This document shows, piece by piece, positions 33,129 through 43,797 of a stretch of DNA of 64,000 nucleotides. The translations under genes were made by a program, and so were the position numbers. Numbering within the stretch: the stretch's first letter is position 1; every line of letters begins with the position of its first letter. The notes beneath the pieces were generated by a model, which did not search any database, was not told where the DNA came from, and worked only from the letters and a program-made list of their open reading frames with translations. Source of the stretch: Chenopodium formosanum (Eukaryota > Streptophyta > Magnoliopsida > Caryophyllales > Amaranthaceae); assembly GCA_024500155.1 (NCBI GenBank), contig CM044877.1, positions 26,293,501 through 26,357,500 of the forward strand, in the 5' to 3' direction.

Positions 33129-35715
33129 TCACTTATGGCCTGCAGACGGAGCCTCCTGGTCCCCCTCCTCCTCATCATCTAAGGGTATCTCCTATGCTTC
33201 ACCAGGACCAGGAAGCTCAGGCGCGGACGACTCATTGTTGGAGTTGACTTAGGCTTCGAAAGAGGCAGGCTCTGGCTCGCCTTGTTCTCTCAAGTACATC
33301 ACGTACTCGCCATAGCTGTGCGCCAGTGCCCAAATGCTATAATCCGCGTTTGGGTACAAGGCAGCCCAGGCAATCTTCATACGGGCGTCATTGTCAGCGT
33401 CACTCTTAGCAACAAGGCGGTTTTGCTCCGCCTCAAGGGTTGCTGCAAAGTTCTTCTAAGCCTGAGCAGCCTCCTTCTCCAGCTTTTTGAACCTTGGCCT
33501 TCAGTTTGGTGTTCTCTTCGGAAACACCTTTAAGTGTGCCAAGGTCCGTCTAGGCCTTCTTTAGCGCCTCATTGCCTTCTTGGCGCTCTCATGCCTTCTT
33601 CTAAGCCTCCTCCGCCACCTTCTTAGCCGTCTCAGCATCCGACGCCTGCTGTTTGGCCGTCTCCAGATCCGCCTCCAGCTGCTGGATTCTAGACGCCTGT
33701 GTCATAATTATTTCTTTAGTTTCAAGTTCATTTACAATAGTCGAGTGTAAAGCAATATTATCAGCATCTATGGCGGACTTCTTGGCCCTTTTTACCTCTT
33801 CCCGTTTACGGTAATAAGGACGTTTGAGCCTGTCCACCCGCAGCATGGCCTGCAAAAAGTCAGGCGGCATAAGTATGGTAGGCGGGATAAGACACTTGGA
33901 AAAAATAAAATTGAATTGACAAGTTTCTTACCTCGGCCAGAAGGGATAGAATGCGTTCAAGATTAAACGTCTCTATCCTAGGGATATTGTCCTTATCCCT
34001 CTTCCGGACGGCTTCCAGCATGGCCTTGGCATGTTTCTGGACGTCTTGCCAGCGGGGAGATTGATCTGCACCACAATCAATACGTGATGAGTGCGAAACT
34101 AAGGCAGCACCTATTTGTTGCCGACCGTCTGAGGATGACGTCTGTTGGGAGTGGGATTTCACCCGTAAAGGCCACCCCAGCTCAAGCGAGGATTCAAAAG
34201 GGTTCTTACCTTCAGAGCCGGCCAAGCGGGAACTGCTTGCAGGCGTGGTGAACCCCGCGGCTGCTGATAAGGGGTTGACAAGATCAAGGAACAGGCTGCC
34301 GCTTACCTTCTCGAGTCGCCCCGCTATCTGCATCGTCTTAGCCCCGTCTGAGGCGCCAGGAGTTGATGTAGGGGTGGATTTTTTGATTTTGTTGAGAACG
34401 GCAGGGTTCTCCTCCCTAGCCCGTTTGAGTTGCTTCTCAAACGACTTTCCAACCTCACCTCCCTGAAAAAATAACCAAAGTTAAGGTTAGCATCCGGGAA
34501 AATGATTTTAAAGGATCAACGTATGAAAAGGTCAGGCGTTTGTTACCTTGGCCTTGAGCTCAGCCGCAGCTTTCTCCGCAAGATCCTTGCGGATGGTTGC
34601 AGAAGACCGTTTAGGAGTTTTCTCCGACTACAGCATGTTTAGAGCTTCTTCTGCAAAAAGAAAGAAATTGGTCAATATCATAAATCAATTTTGATAGAAA
34701 AATACTACAGACGGTATAAATCCAATTCGTGGGAACTTTTATTGTTTCCCCGGTTGACAGAGTTGCGTCTGTGAGGCCGAAAAAGTCTGCCTCAATTATC
34801 ATGTCAAAATCTTCCTCTAGGATCTGGGGAAGAGCGCACTTCCTGCCCAACAAGTCGGGCTTCTTATTGTACAGACGGAATTCATAATTTTCCCGTCTGG
34901 TTGGGGCTGACATCAGGTAGAACCTGTGCTTCTAGCCATCGAACTTTGAGACCTTGTCCAAGGTCATCATATATTGCGGCTGCGTGGTTAAAGTGTACCA
35001 CGCCCTCCAGCCGCCTGGGCTTCTGCTAAGATAGTGCATGCTTGCAAAAGCCTCCCAGCCGGGGTTAAGCCTCTGAAACTCGCAGGCGACAACATACCCC
35101 AGAATGTTGGTCCAAGAGTTGGGGGTAAGTTGCCAAACCCCAAGGCCGTAGCCTCTTAAAATTGCCTTCACCGCCTGGTGAAGGGGGAAGCGAAGGCCAG
35201 CTTTGAACGCCGCCTCATAACAGCCGAAATAGCTGTTGGCGTTCTGTTGATCGTCCCCCCAGGCGATGGTGCCAAACTCAGGCGGCACCCGGATCCTATA
35301 CCCGTCTCCTAGCGGGTGCATTTTTGTAAAATTTTTCAACTTTTCCTCCATTTGGATCCGGTCCTTGGAAGAGACGTGGATGCTGAAGGGATCATCCTTC
35401 TCGCTCCACTTTTTCCTTTCTTCCTCCTCGCTATCCGGAAGCGGGGGTAAGTCATCACTACTCTCAGAGGTAGAGGCGGAGCTGTCGCTCTCCGTCTCCT
35501 CCTCACTTTAACCCAAGGGGGCAAAGACGGCCTCGTCGCCGCCTTGGTCACACTCTTCCAAGAAAGAGTCAGCAGGGGTTGAAGGGGCGCGCGGAGGGGA
35601 TCTCTCCAGAGCCGTCTGGCCTCCATGACCAGACGTTTCTCCCTCAGGCGTTTCGCCGCCTGAGCCTTCGCTTTTTGTAATTTGGATCCGTTGTCGTCTT
35701 CATTGTCCGAGCCAT
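33129..35715 (-). pseudogene. Antisense Transposase_28-like gene of Retand B
   Basis: This is the homologue of 19831-22494. ATG at 35715 follows a 3' splice-like TGCAG (35722). The first codons read MARTMKT and then go out of register with the acidic region downstream, so the start exon has a frameshift. The domain with YEAAFKAGLRFPLHQAVKAIL, VWQLTPNSWTNILGYVVACEFQ and LTTQPQYMMTLDKVSKFDG is better kept here than in copy A. GT-AG introns at about 34651-34708, 34463-34546 and 33850-33931 correspond to those of copy A. A coiled coil and an acidic tail with a TAG precede TGA at 33129-33131. A role in the element's life cycle is possible but unproven. Confidence 0.72.
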
Positions 35716-36193
35716 GGTGTCCTGCAAAGACACATAACTGGTCGGAATCCAAGGCAAAGGGTGGTCCCAACACCCCGAGATGGCACTCCCAGTCCTAGAC
35801 TCAGCCGTCCCTGGTGACCGGCTGGACTCTAACCTAGGCTGTTCCGTGTGTGTTGGTGATGCATCCATTTATTGCAAGAAATATGTAGAAGCGGTGAAAA
35901 AAGAAAAGAGATGAGAGAGACAGAGACGGTACCTTTGGATTTGATATCTGAAGGAAGGCGGGTCCGGCTGGGTCGTCGAAGAACAAACTTTCTTACTCGC
36001 GTCTGACTCAAACAGATGACTTCTGCTCTCAAAGTTTTTCTCTCTAGGAAATTTTTGTAAACGTACAAAATTATGAGGGTAAAACGGCTATATATAGAGG
36101 GTAAATATGGGGGCATTTCCGTAATTTACTCGGAAGGTGAACAGTTACTCTTTAACGGTAAAATTACCGAACCGAAGCGTGACACGTCACATC
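35716..36193 (-). promoter_or_regulatory. Upstream region of the Retand B antisense gene
   Basis: This lies between the antisense ATG and the 3' LTR and contains no gene. It includes the candidate splice acceptor at 35722 and a purine/pyrimidine-rich leader, with TATATATAG near 36091-36100 as a possible promoter on the minus strand. Confidence 0.4.
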
Positions 36194-36695
36194 TGTGAGG
36201 GGCAAATGTTTAGGGTAATTTTACCCCGCCACGTGGTCCAATCAGAGGATAACACGTGTCAGCCTCAGGATGGCCCAAAGTGGACCAATCCTTGCGTGAC
36301 ACGTGTCACTCAAGAAATAAAGGGAAAATGGCGGCCTTCAGGCCCAAATCCCAAGGACGCCGCAAAACGGCGCAGCCCACCACTGATTAGGGTTCCGTAA
36401 CCTAATCAGGGGCACAATTCCCAAAGACCTTATAAATAGGGAGATGTCCCTCATTATGAGGACACGTTTTGACCATTTATTACACCCTTATTCTCTTACA
36501 TTAGAGAAAGACCTGAGCTTGGAATCCGAGCAGATACCCACCTAAATTTCCGTTCTTTATTCCGTTTCAAGTTACTAACTTGATCGTCGGAGGCGGAGCT
36601 CCAACCACCCGGAGTCTCCGTTGTTTTGCAGGTACAGCTCAGCCGGATCAGACATCATGACGTAACTCTCCCGAGGGACAAAAACACCCAAAACA
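36194..36695 (+). repeat. Retand B 3' LTR
   Basis: It runs TGTGAGGGGC to CCCAAAACA (502 bp). G-boxes CACGTG lie at 36230-36235, 36253-36258 and 36300-36305, with CCAAT boxes between them and a TATA box (TATAAATAGG) near 36430. Confidence 0.9.
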
Positions 36696-36808
36696 ATTTG
36701 CATGTAGTTCGATAGAGGGTCTAGGTTGTAAATTTTGAAAGCTAGTTTGTCCTCGGTTGAGAGGGAAGTGACCCATTGCTTCAAACGTTGTTCAAAGGTT
36801 TTCACCAT
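36696..36808 (-). pseudogene. PMD-type gene, 5' part
   Basis: ATG at 36808 begins MVKTFEQRLKQW; the frame runs 37-38 codons to the Retand B LTR and continues beyond the element at 25738. ATTTG (36696-36700) is the expected right-hand target duplication; its left copy was lost with the end of the 5' LTR. The frame extends into the LTR only by chance. Confidence 0.65.
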
Positions 36809-37290
36809 TGTTCAAATTCAAAAAAAGAAGAAGAAGAGAGAATTTAGAGAGATTAATTTTTTTTAGTTTCTTATGATATCACTAAGGCAATGAATGCGAG
36901 ATGATCAAAATCTTACACAAAACCATGTTTATATAGACCCAAGAAGGGAAAATTTTCGGTAATTTTTGCTCAAAGGAAAAGTCACCAGCAGGTGGCGCGC
37001 GCAACTCATCTAGTTGCGTGCGTCTGGTCTGTCGCGACATGAAAATTAGATTTGTCTCTGTATTTTAGACTACATAATGACGTAATCTTGATGAAATCTT
37101 CAGACTAATTATACGCTTGCCTTTTTGCTAACTCTTGTGTCTTTTTTCTATTTTTTGTTTCTTTCTTATTTTCCTCTTTTTTATTTTATTTTTATTCTCT
37201 TCTTTCCTTTTTTTTTTCTTTCCTCTTTGCTTTCTTTTTTTTTTCTTTGTGTCTCTTTTTGTTATTTTTCGAGGGGGGGGGGGGGGGGGT
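36809..37290 (-). promoter_or_regulatory. Promoter region of the PMD gene
   Basis: On the minus strand TATATAAA lies at 36935-36928, about 120 bp upstream of the ATG, with a purine/pyrimidine-biased leader between. GCGCGC/AGTTGCG palindromic words occupy 36989-37033, just upstream of the TATA box. A CT-rich stretch and a 17-base G run (37273-37289) lie further upstream. Confidence 0.55.
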
Positions 37291-37626
37291 AAGTCGGGAA
37301 CCCTTCCTTGAGCTGAGGGTATTCTATGTATTAATCTTCATTTGGATTTTGCAGGATGTGCAGCAGCCGTCTGGGAGTCACAGAGCATCCTAACCTCCTT
37401 TGTACACACATTTTTTTTATTAGGAAACATATGTACATTTTATTATTTTTTCTTGTACATATGACACATTTTTTGTACACATATGTCATTATTATTTTCC
37501 GATCCAGACGGCTGCTGCACATCCTTCAAAATCCAAATGAAGATTAATACATAGAATATATATATAGAAAAAATTCCCTTTAATCCCAATGAAGATTAAT
37601 ACATCTTGTAAGTCGGGAACCCTTCC
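37290..37626. mobile_element. Foldback (inverted repeat) element
   Basis: The arms 37320-37374 and 37504-37558 are inverted copies of 55 bp that differ at about one position, around a 129-bp AT-rich loop. The 19-bp string GTAAGTCGGGAACCCTTCC is repeated directly at 37290-37308 and 37608-37626, on both sides of the structure. It could form a strong hairpin or cruciform. It has no ORF; the two short overlapping ORFs with the same C-terminus on opposite strands simply reflect the palindrome. Confidence 0.7.
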
Positions 37627-38510
37627 AACTAACTCAGGTTACCTACTTGGCCCAAATCACTGAGGCAAATAAGTAACCCAATAGCAAAACGTTCTCCACG
37701 ATCACTCAAAATAGTGACAGAAAGAACGTGAGCAATGTGTATCCGATCCAGCTACTCAGGTGTACACTGCCGATCAAGCTCGAAAGCCGACAACTCGTCG
37801 GCAAGAGCCGAGTACGGACCGTGAAGGGTTGCCGCGAGACATCTGACCCCTTAACAATATCCCCCATAAGGTCATGTAGTCTCTCATCTGACCCCTTAAC
37901 GATATCTAGGGCTACGAGCTCGCCTCCGAAAGGAAACTTGTAATCATAGAGAAATCGAAAGGGGTAACCGTCATCTCTCCCCATGGAAAGTTAAAAGTGT
38001 TGGTGGAATCCCACCAAAACTCCAGCAAACCATAAAGGAAAGCTGACGATGCAGGCTGACTCGATAAATCCCGAAGAGCTGCCAGCTGGGGGCTGATCCC
38101 CGAAAGCTCCACAATCTCCTTTGCCACCTTGGGCAAACTCGCAAAACAGGCACGCAGGTCACCGGAGCCGTATAAACGCATGCTAGGCTCACTCTAAGGA
38201 AAAATAATAAAAATGAATTTAAAAAAAAAACGAATATGGTTTGAAAAGGAGGGGAAAAAAGGTGCAAAGAACTCACGATGCCGCGCCACCCTCTGATCGA
38301 GACATGATGGTCTAGGTTCCACTTAAGGACCCTAGGGTCCTAGTCGGGAGGAGCCTCCCAAACCACATCCACCTAGCAACGTCGATCGGTTACAACACGT
38401 CGCTCCCGAACCTCCTCACGAGGACGGGTCACCCTCTTTTGAGGGCGGACCGCCTCGTAAGGACCCTATAGAATCTCCTCAGAACCGACGAATGGAGGTG
38501 AGTCCATGCT
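37627..38510 (-). pseudogene. Second PMD-type pseudogene
   Basis: Exon 1 (about 38510-38277) reads MDSPPFVGSEE and later DPRVLKWN, HHVSIRGWRG, with several stops. An intron of about 80 bp (GTGAGTTC...TAG) follows. Exon 2 (from about 38196) reads MRLYGSGDLRACFASLPKV then FLYGLLEFWWDSTNTFNFPW and GEMTV, the PMD core. A one-base shift near 37945 leads to FPFGGELVALDIVKG. A roughly 50-bp imperfect repeat (DIVKGSDERLHDLMG/DIVKGSDV) lies after that. It is oriented against E1 and may be an antisense passenger gene of that element. Confidence 0.6.
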
Positions 38511-40787
38511 ATGATTGGATAAGGTTTCTTTATTAGTTTATTTTCTTTCCAAAACAAAGCTAATATACGTGTTCTAGACCCATTTCGGCAGCATAATGGC
38601 TGCCAATAAGGAAAAACACGAAAATCGAATGCCACCCATACTTGGGGGCTACGATACCTACAGTTAAACTCAGTAAATAGGGGCTTCTAACACCCACAAG
38701 GGCCATCCTATACCAGTTTCAACTAAGCATTCAAGGATTGTATTTAAAAATCTCAAAGAATCAACTACTCCTAGACGAATAACAATAATACAAACATAAT
38801 TATCGTTTACCAAACAATTTTGAGGTTTAAACATGGCAAAAAACGAGCTAAGAGTATGCTTTGCGACATTTTTCAAAAATTCAAAATTTGAAAAACGTGA
38901 ATTATGAAAGTAATACTAGTTCCATTACTATAATCTTCTTCATAATCAGAAAATGTAACCAAAGTGAGCAAGAAAAGGCAATAGATTCGAGCAAAATTCC
39001 AAGAAAAAGAGCAAGAACAAACTTAAACAAAGAAATGCTCATACAAGGTTCAATTCATAACCATTTTTCATCAAATTTGTTGCAAAACACTCCTAAAATA
39101 TGGCATAACAACACTGAACAAACAATTTCAAGAATTATGGACCATATTAAAAACCCCCAAAATCAAAATTTGGGTTTAACGATTCGTAAACCGCCCAAAT
39201 ACAGCCAAAAACGAACCAAAATTAGTAAAAACCTTACATTGGATTATGGCAAAAATGAATAAGGGACGAGATCTACTTCCTTTGCTTTCAAAAATCGCAA
39301 AAAACCGAGCTTTTTTGAGAGAGAAAGGGTCAAAAATGGTGAAGGAAGAGGAGAGAAAGCGAACTGAAAATCGCGCTCAACAATTTCTTTTTGCTGATTT
39401 AAAGGTCGCACACAACTGAATCAGTTGCGCGTGATAGACCAGCACAACTCAGAACAATGCGCGCACCTGGCCAACGCGACCTATTGAGTTGTGCGCGAAT
39501 ACTGGTCATTAAAATAACCGGTATCCAGATTTTGATCCGTTTGATCATTTTTCAACTGTTTTTGCTCGTTATTAAATGTAATGGCGCGCAAATTATCAAA
39601 ATCTTTTAATAGCTTTGCATTTTGTTGTTTATTTTATTCTTTTTTAGTTTTTTGCATCATTCTGCATGCACACCGTGCTTTTAGCCTTTCCTATACGTTT
39701 TGAACGTTTTTCGTAAATGTGTCTTAATACGTTCCGTAGCGGTGCTTTACGTAAAAGCTCCCATAGACAGGTTTGTAATTTTACTATACTGACGTTTTAA
39801 ATGTCCAACTTTTCTTAATTTTTCATGTCCAAAGCAAAAAGGAAGGCGTCATCATGCAGCTTAAAAATGCAAGGCGTATCGTATAGCCTAAAATTGTATG
39901 GCGTTGGTGTTGCGTAAAATTTCACTTCATCCCAAGCTTTGCCAGATCTACCTCTCAGAACTAAAAGGTAGAGAATTAATTTACTTTAGGCATTAGCTCA
40001 CGAGTTGACAGGCGTCCCGAACCATCAGGAACAGACACTTCGTTATTGGAAGCAAATACGGTAGTTAGTGAGCTTACTAGCTTACCAGACAATTAGGGTG
40101 TCCGTCCACCCCCTGTATAAAGAGCGACAAGACGATGTCGCACCCATGTAGTCACGTGCCCCCAATCTTGAGACACGTGTACTCATCTTGTGGACAAAAC
40201 TGCTGAGAGAGTTGCTGACTTTCTTCTCTCTCACTAGATTTGGATATATGCCTCCAAACCTGACACGTGTATTTTTATCTTATGGACATCCAGTTTGTCT
40301 ACTGATGAGGCTTGAATGTCGAAACATTTAGGCTCGAATGTTGAAACATTTAGGCTCGAATGCCGAAAACCTCTAGGCTTGAATGCTGAAAACACTTTTT
40401 TCATCTTTTAGTTTGTTAAAAGTCATGCTAAAGTTTCAATGATATATCGAGGGAATTTAGACCAACGATGACATGATTAAGAGGAAATCACCCCCCTTTT
40501 ATTCATTTTAAACCGATTTCATCTCATGATTTGACATCACCCAGAACACCTTTACTTGTAAAAGCGTTCTACAAAAGCAAAGGATCAACCTAGATTCTTT
40601 AGCGAGTTAAGACTAGAAACAACTTTTTCTGGCCTTAATAGCTACTTGTTTCATACACTTAGCAATCAAGGATCATTTCTACATCCTTAGCATTTCTGAA
40701 AGATTCTCTACTCTTTGACAACTTCGCAGAATGAGTCTCTGATTTGTTTCCTAGACTAATTTGATCATTGTCTAATATAGACTTGAT
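38511..40787. other. Interior of E1: no coding gene
   Basis: This is AT-rich non-coding sequence. From about 38870 it is inverted and homologous to 50800-49135 in E2. It contains a PPT-like CTTGGGGGCTAC near 38642, GCGC palindromic words at 39405-39499, and on the minus strand a CT-rich leader (39340-39400). Short TTTAGGCTCGAATG-type direct repeats occur at 40328-40390. Confidence 0.5.
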
Positions 40788-42279
40788 CTAAGTGGGGGCT
40801 AACTCTAGACACTTACTTTTGGCCTCCTGTCTCGATAGGAAGTTCAATGACGATAAATATAACCATCTTGTTTTGGATCGAAGTGAAGAATGCTTATGGA
40901 TAACTAGTTAAACCACAAAACACAAAAGACTAGCCCAAACCAAGAAACAAAGCCAAATAGAGTCCAATTAATTAAATCCGATCATAATTAGGCTTAAGCC
41001 TGTACTTAAAACCCAATAACGACGGAATTATGAGCGCCTAGGTCAAAATAACTACTTTCGTAGAAAATAACATGCGCATGTCAAGGAGTCGCGCTAGGCA
41101 AACGCGCACAACTAATCCATTTGTGCGCGACACTCAGCGCAACTGCCAGAGTTGCGCTCATTAAAGATTCAGAATTTCTGAAAATTGGAAAATCAAATCT
41201 TGCCATAAATCCGTATGCAAGACAATTAGTTGCGCTGCCTATAACAGCACAGCTCAATCACTTGCGTTGGTTGTTCACGCGCGACTAATCAAGTTGAGCG
41301 CGACACCTGCTGCGGCAGAATGTTCAAAACCCTAAACCTACTCATTCATTTATAAATAGAGGCTTAATCCGAGGCTTAAACAGACAAAAATTAACCCTAA
41401 ACTCAGGCGAAAAACTTGTAAACTTTTGCTACCTAGCCCCTCTTGTCCTAAACCCTCACCCTTTTGATATTTTATTATTACAGTGGAGGTTCCCCAACTA
41501 GAAGGAGTCCATAAGTGTTCTAAACGGAGATCTAGCAAAGAGAAGTGATAAATTCTCGAGTACTTACATAAATCATTTTTATTTTCTTGTTTAAAAGAAT
41601 TTTAGTTAATTAATTAGTGTTGCTTGATCATTTTAAAAGGTTTAATTAATCAATTTCACATAGTATCTTGTGTTAAATAATATTAGAATTGAATAATTAA
41701 TTGTTGGTTGATCACCTAAGCCAAGGCGAATATTATTTAAATCTTGTTATATTCACGAATTTGATTAAATAAAGAATAACGACGTTGCAATGTAATTCCT
41801 ACGTGAATTAATGTGTGTAAATAAAATTAACTAACTTAGTTTTAGGTATCGCGTTGCACATATTTGTTTATTGATGAAATTGTAAAAAAGGAAGACCTAG
41901 TAGAGGTCGTACTAGGGCTACAATAGCTATTCCTCCTTAAAAGGAACGTAATTTTAGTACCCTCGCTCCCGAACTCATTTCTAATTTATGTAGACCGATT
42001 TGGGCATGGGTAAACTTACGATTTGTGCTAATTATTCCGTGAACTCTACATGGAAGAAAGGCATGAACGAGGTTTATGAGTTTTCCCAAAACTCATTGGC
42101 GACTCCTACTTGTTTCTTATAAAAAAGCGTGATGATAGAATCAATTCTAATTCAAGGTCCCCCAAACAGTCAGGAATTCAAATCCCAATACACCCTAACA
42201 AGTGTAAAGTCCTAGGCTTCTAAAGGGCTAATGGGCATCTAAGGAAGGACCCCCTTACGATGGGATCTCTCTCCTTACA
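38870..42279 (+). mobile_element. E1: gypsy-type element fragment, plus orientation
   Basis: It consists of an internal region, a polypurine tract (40788-40803, AAGTGGGGGCTAAC) and a 3' LTR (40804-42279). No 5' LTR was found to the left, so the left end is undefined or truncated. It is the inverted counterpart of the left part of E2. Confidence 0.65.
40804..42279 (+). repeat. E1 3' LTR
   Basis: This 1476-bp repeat starts TCTAGAC (a mutated TGTAGAC) and ends CTCCTTACA. It contains palindromic words at 41089-41312, TATAAATA at 41351-41358 and CCCAAAACTCATTGGCGACT toward its end. It is homologous to the LTRs at 47425-49134 and 58262-59950. Confidence 0.78.
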
Positions 42280-43797
42280 CCGGCCTTCTCTTCTTGACCA
42301 AGTACTGTAAATTAAACCATTTGTTTTAATGATTTGACTCCAATTGACTTTGATTTGATTGGTTTTTTTTTAAATAAAAAACAAAAAAAGCCAAAAAAGG
42401 GTTCATATTTTTGGGAATCAAGTTTAAGTTAATGTTTATGGTTTAATTGGAGGATTAATGTCCAACTTACCCCCCCTAAAAAAATGACGGAAAACACGCG
42501 CACACAAGACTCTCTAGACATGGTCAGTGTGAAATATAAATGGAGTGTGTGCTTTTAATATAAGTAGCATGCTTTGACACTTGTGTAAGACCATGGAACT
42601 ATGTGCTTAAACTTAATGTGAAGACTCGAGTAGAAAAACTGGACTGTCGTCAAAATAACAGGACTATCGCCACATATAAGACCCAATGCTATGCGACAGG
42701 GTTGTCGCATAACTCTGGACAATAGCGTGTCGTGCCACAGTCCAAACTACTGCGCCATTACTAGAGCAGTCGTCTTGGTCTGTTTCCAGTATTTTTACTC
42801 TAAAAGGACAGGCCTATAGTCGTCCTACGTCAGATTTGATCAATTTATTTAGACCTATATTAATTAATTATTTAAGCAAAGTCCTTTATTCATTAATTAT
42901 TGTATTTAGACTCATTCACAAGTCAAACAAACAGTTAGTGTAAGCACACATAGGCTATGTAAAGTAATCACAAGTAGTCAAGTAAGCACAATATGATGCA
43001 ATGAGTTTGCAACCTAACCATGACCCTAGTTCTCTAAAGTTCAAGGATATGGGTTAAGTCAAAGAGGGTCCATGGTTATGAGTTCGGATGCACCATGCGG
43101 AAGCCTTACCTTTGGAAGGGTTGGCGCGAGTGGATGGGACCTCGCGAGTTAAAATCGCTTCCACGGTCTGGTGAATTCAACAAACTCGGATGGACCATTC
43201 GTTGCTATGAGCGTTCGATTAGGTATATGGAGCGTGAATTCCCAGAAAGTTATGGCCATATGTAGAACAGATATGGGTTCAGAAAAGTGAGAAAAACTCA
43301 ATCAAGAAGTAGATTCGAGTGAACATTACTAGAATCGGTCGAAACAAAGAAGGCAGATTTCTGGCTTGGTATTAGAAGAACATGGAGCGATACAATAGAG
43401 CCTGTCGCCATAAGATAGCTCTGTCGCCAAACGACATTGTTTTCTCACAGTGACAGAGCCATCGCATGGCGTTGGCTCTGTTTTCTCGGCGACGGAACCT
43501 ACATGCCTCATCAGCTTTTCGTTCTTTGAATTTTCCTATTTTTCGTAGCGTTTTTTTTTATCCTAGTTGTGAAAGATATTTCCCTAATTTCCTACATGTA
43601 AAAATCCTATGTTTTTGACGCATTACGGATGGTCTTTCCAATGCAGACCTTTTTTATGCATATGCCAATAATGTCAATCAAAATTACGCACATGAATACT
43701 AAGAACGTTCTGAGTCTCATCCACTCATTCTAAATTATTTAAAAAATAAATTTTAGAAATTAAAATAGAAATCCTCCCCAGTGGAGTCGCCAAAAAT
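42280..43797 (-). other. Leader region of the X element
   Basis: This is non-coding. On the minus strand TGGCGACTCCACTGGGGA (43792-43775) directly follows the X LTR, where a primer site is expected. Two clusters of TGTCGC/GCGACA words lie at about 42648-42770 and 43388-43497. E1 interrupts the element at 42279. Confidence 0.5.

Larger units (their letters stand above)
25739..36695 (+). mobile_element. Retand B: nearly full-length Tat-lineage element
   Basis: This 10.96-kb plus-strand element has both LTRs, primer site, gag-protease, RT, RNase H, additional RNase H, integrase, tandem hairpin repeat, conserved block and antisense gene. The 5' LTR lacks its first ~36 bp. The LTRs differ at roughly 20 positions over 475 bp, so the insertion is older than the copia element. 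It interrupts a PMD gene: the gene resumes at 36696. Confidence 0.92.

Noticed and set aside
37331..37547. Two overlapping ORFs with identical C-termini on opposite strands
   Set aside because: Caused by the 55-bp inverted repeat arms, not by genes.
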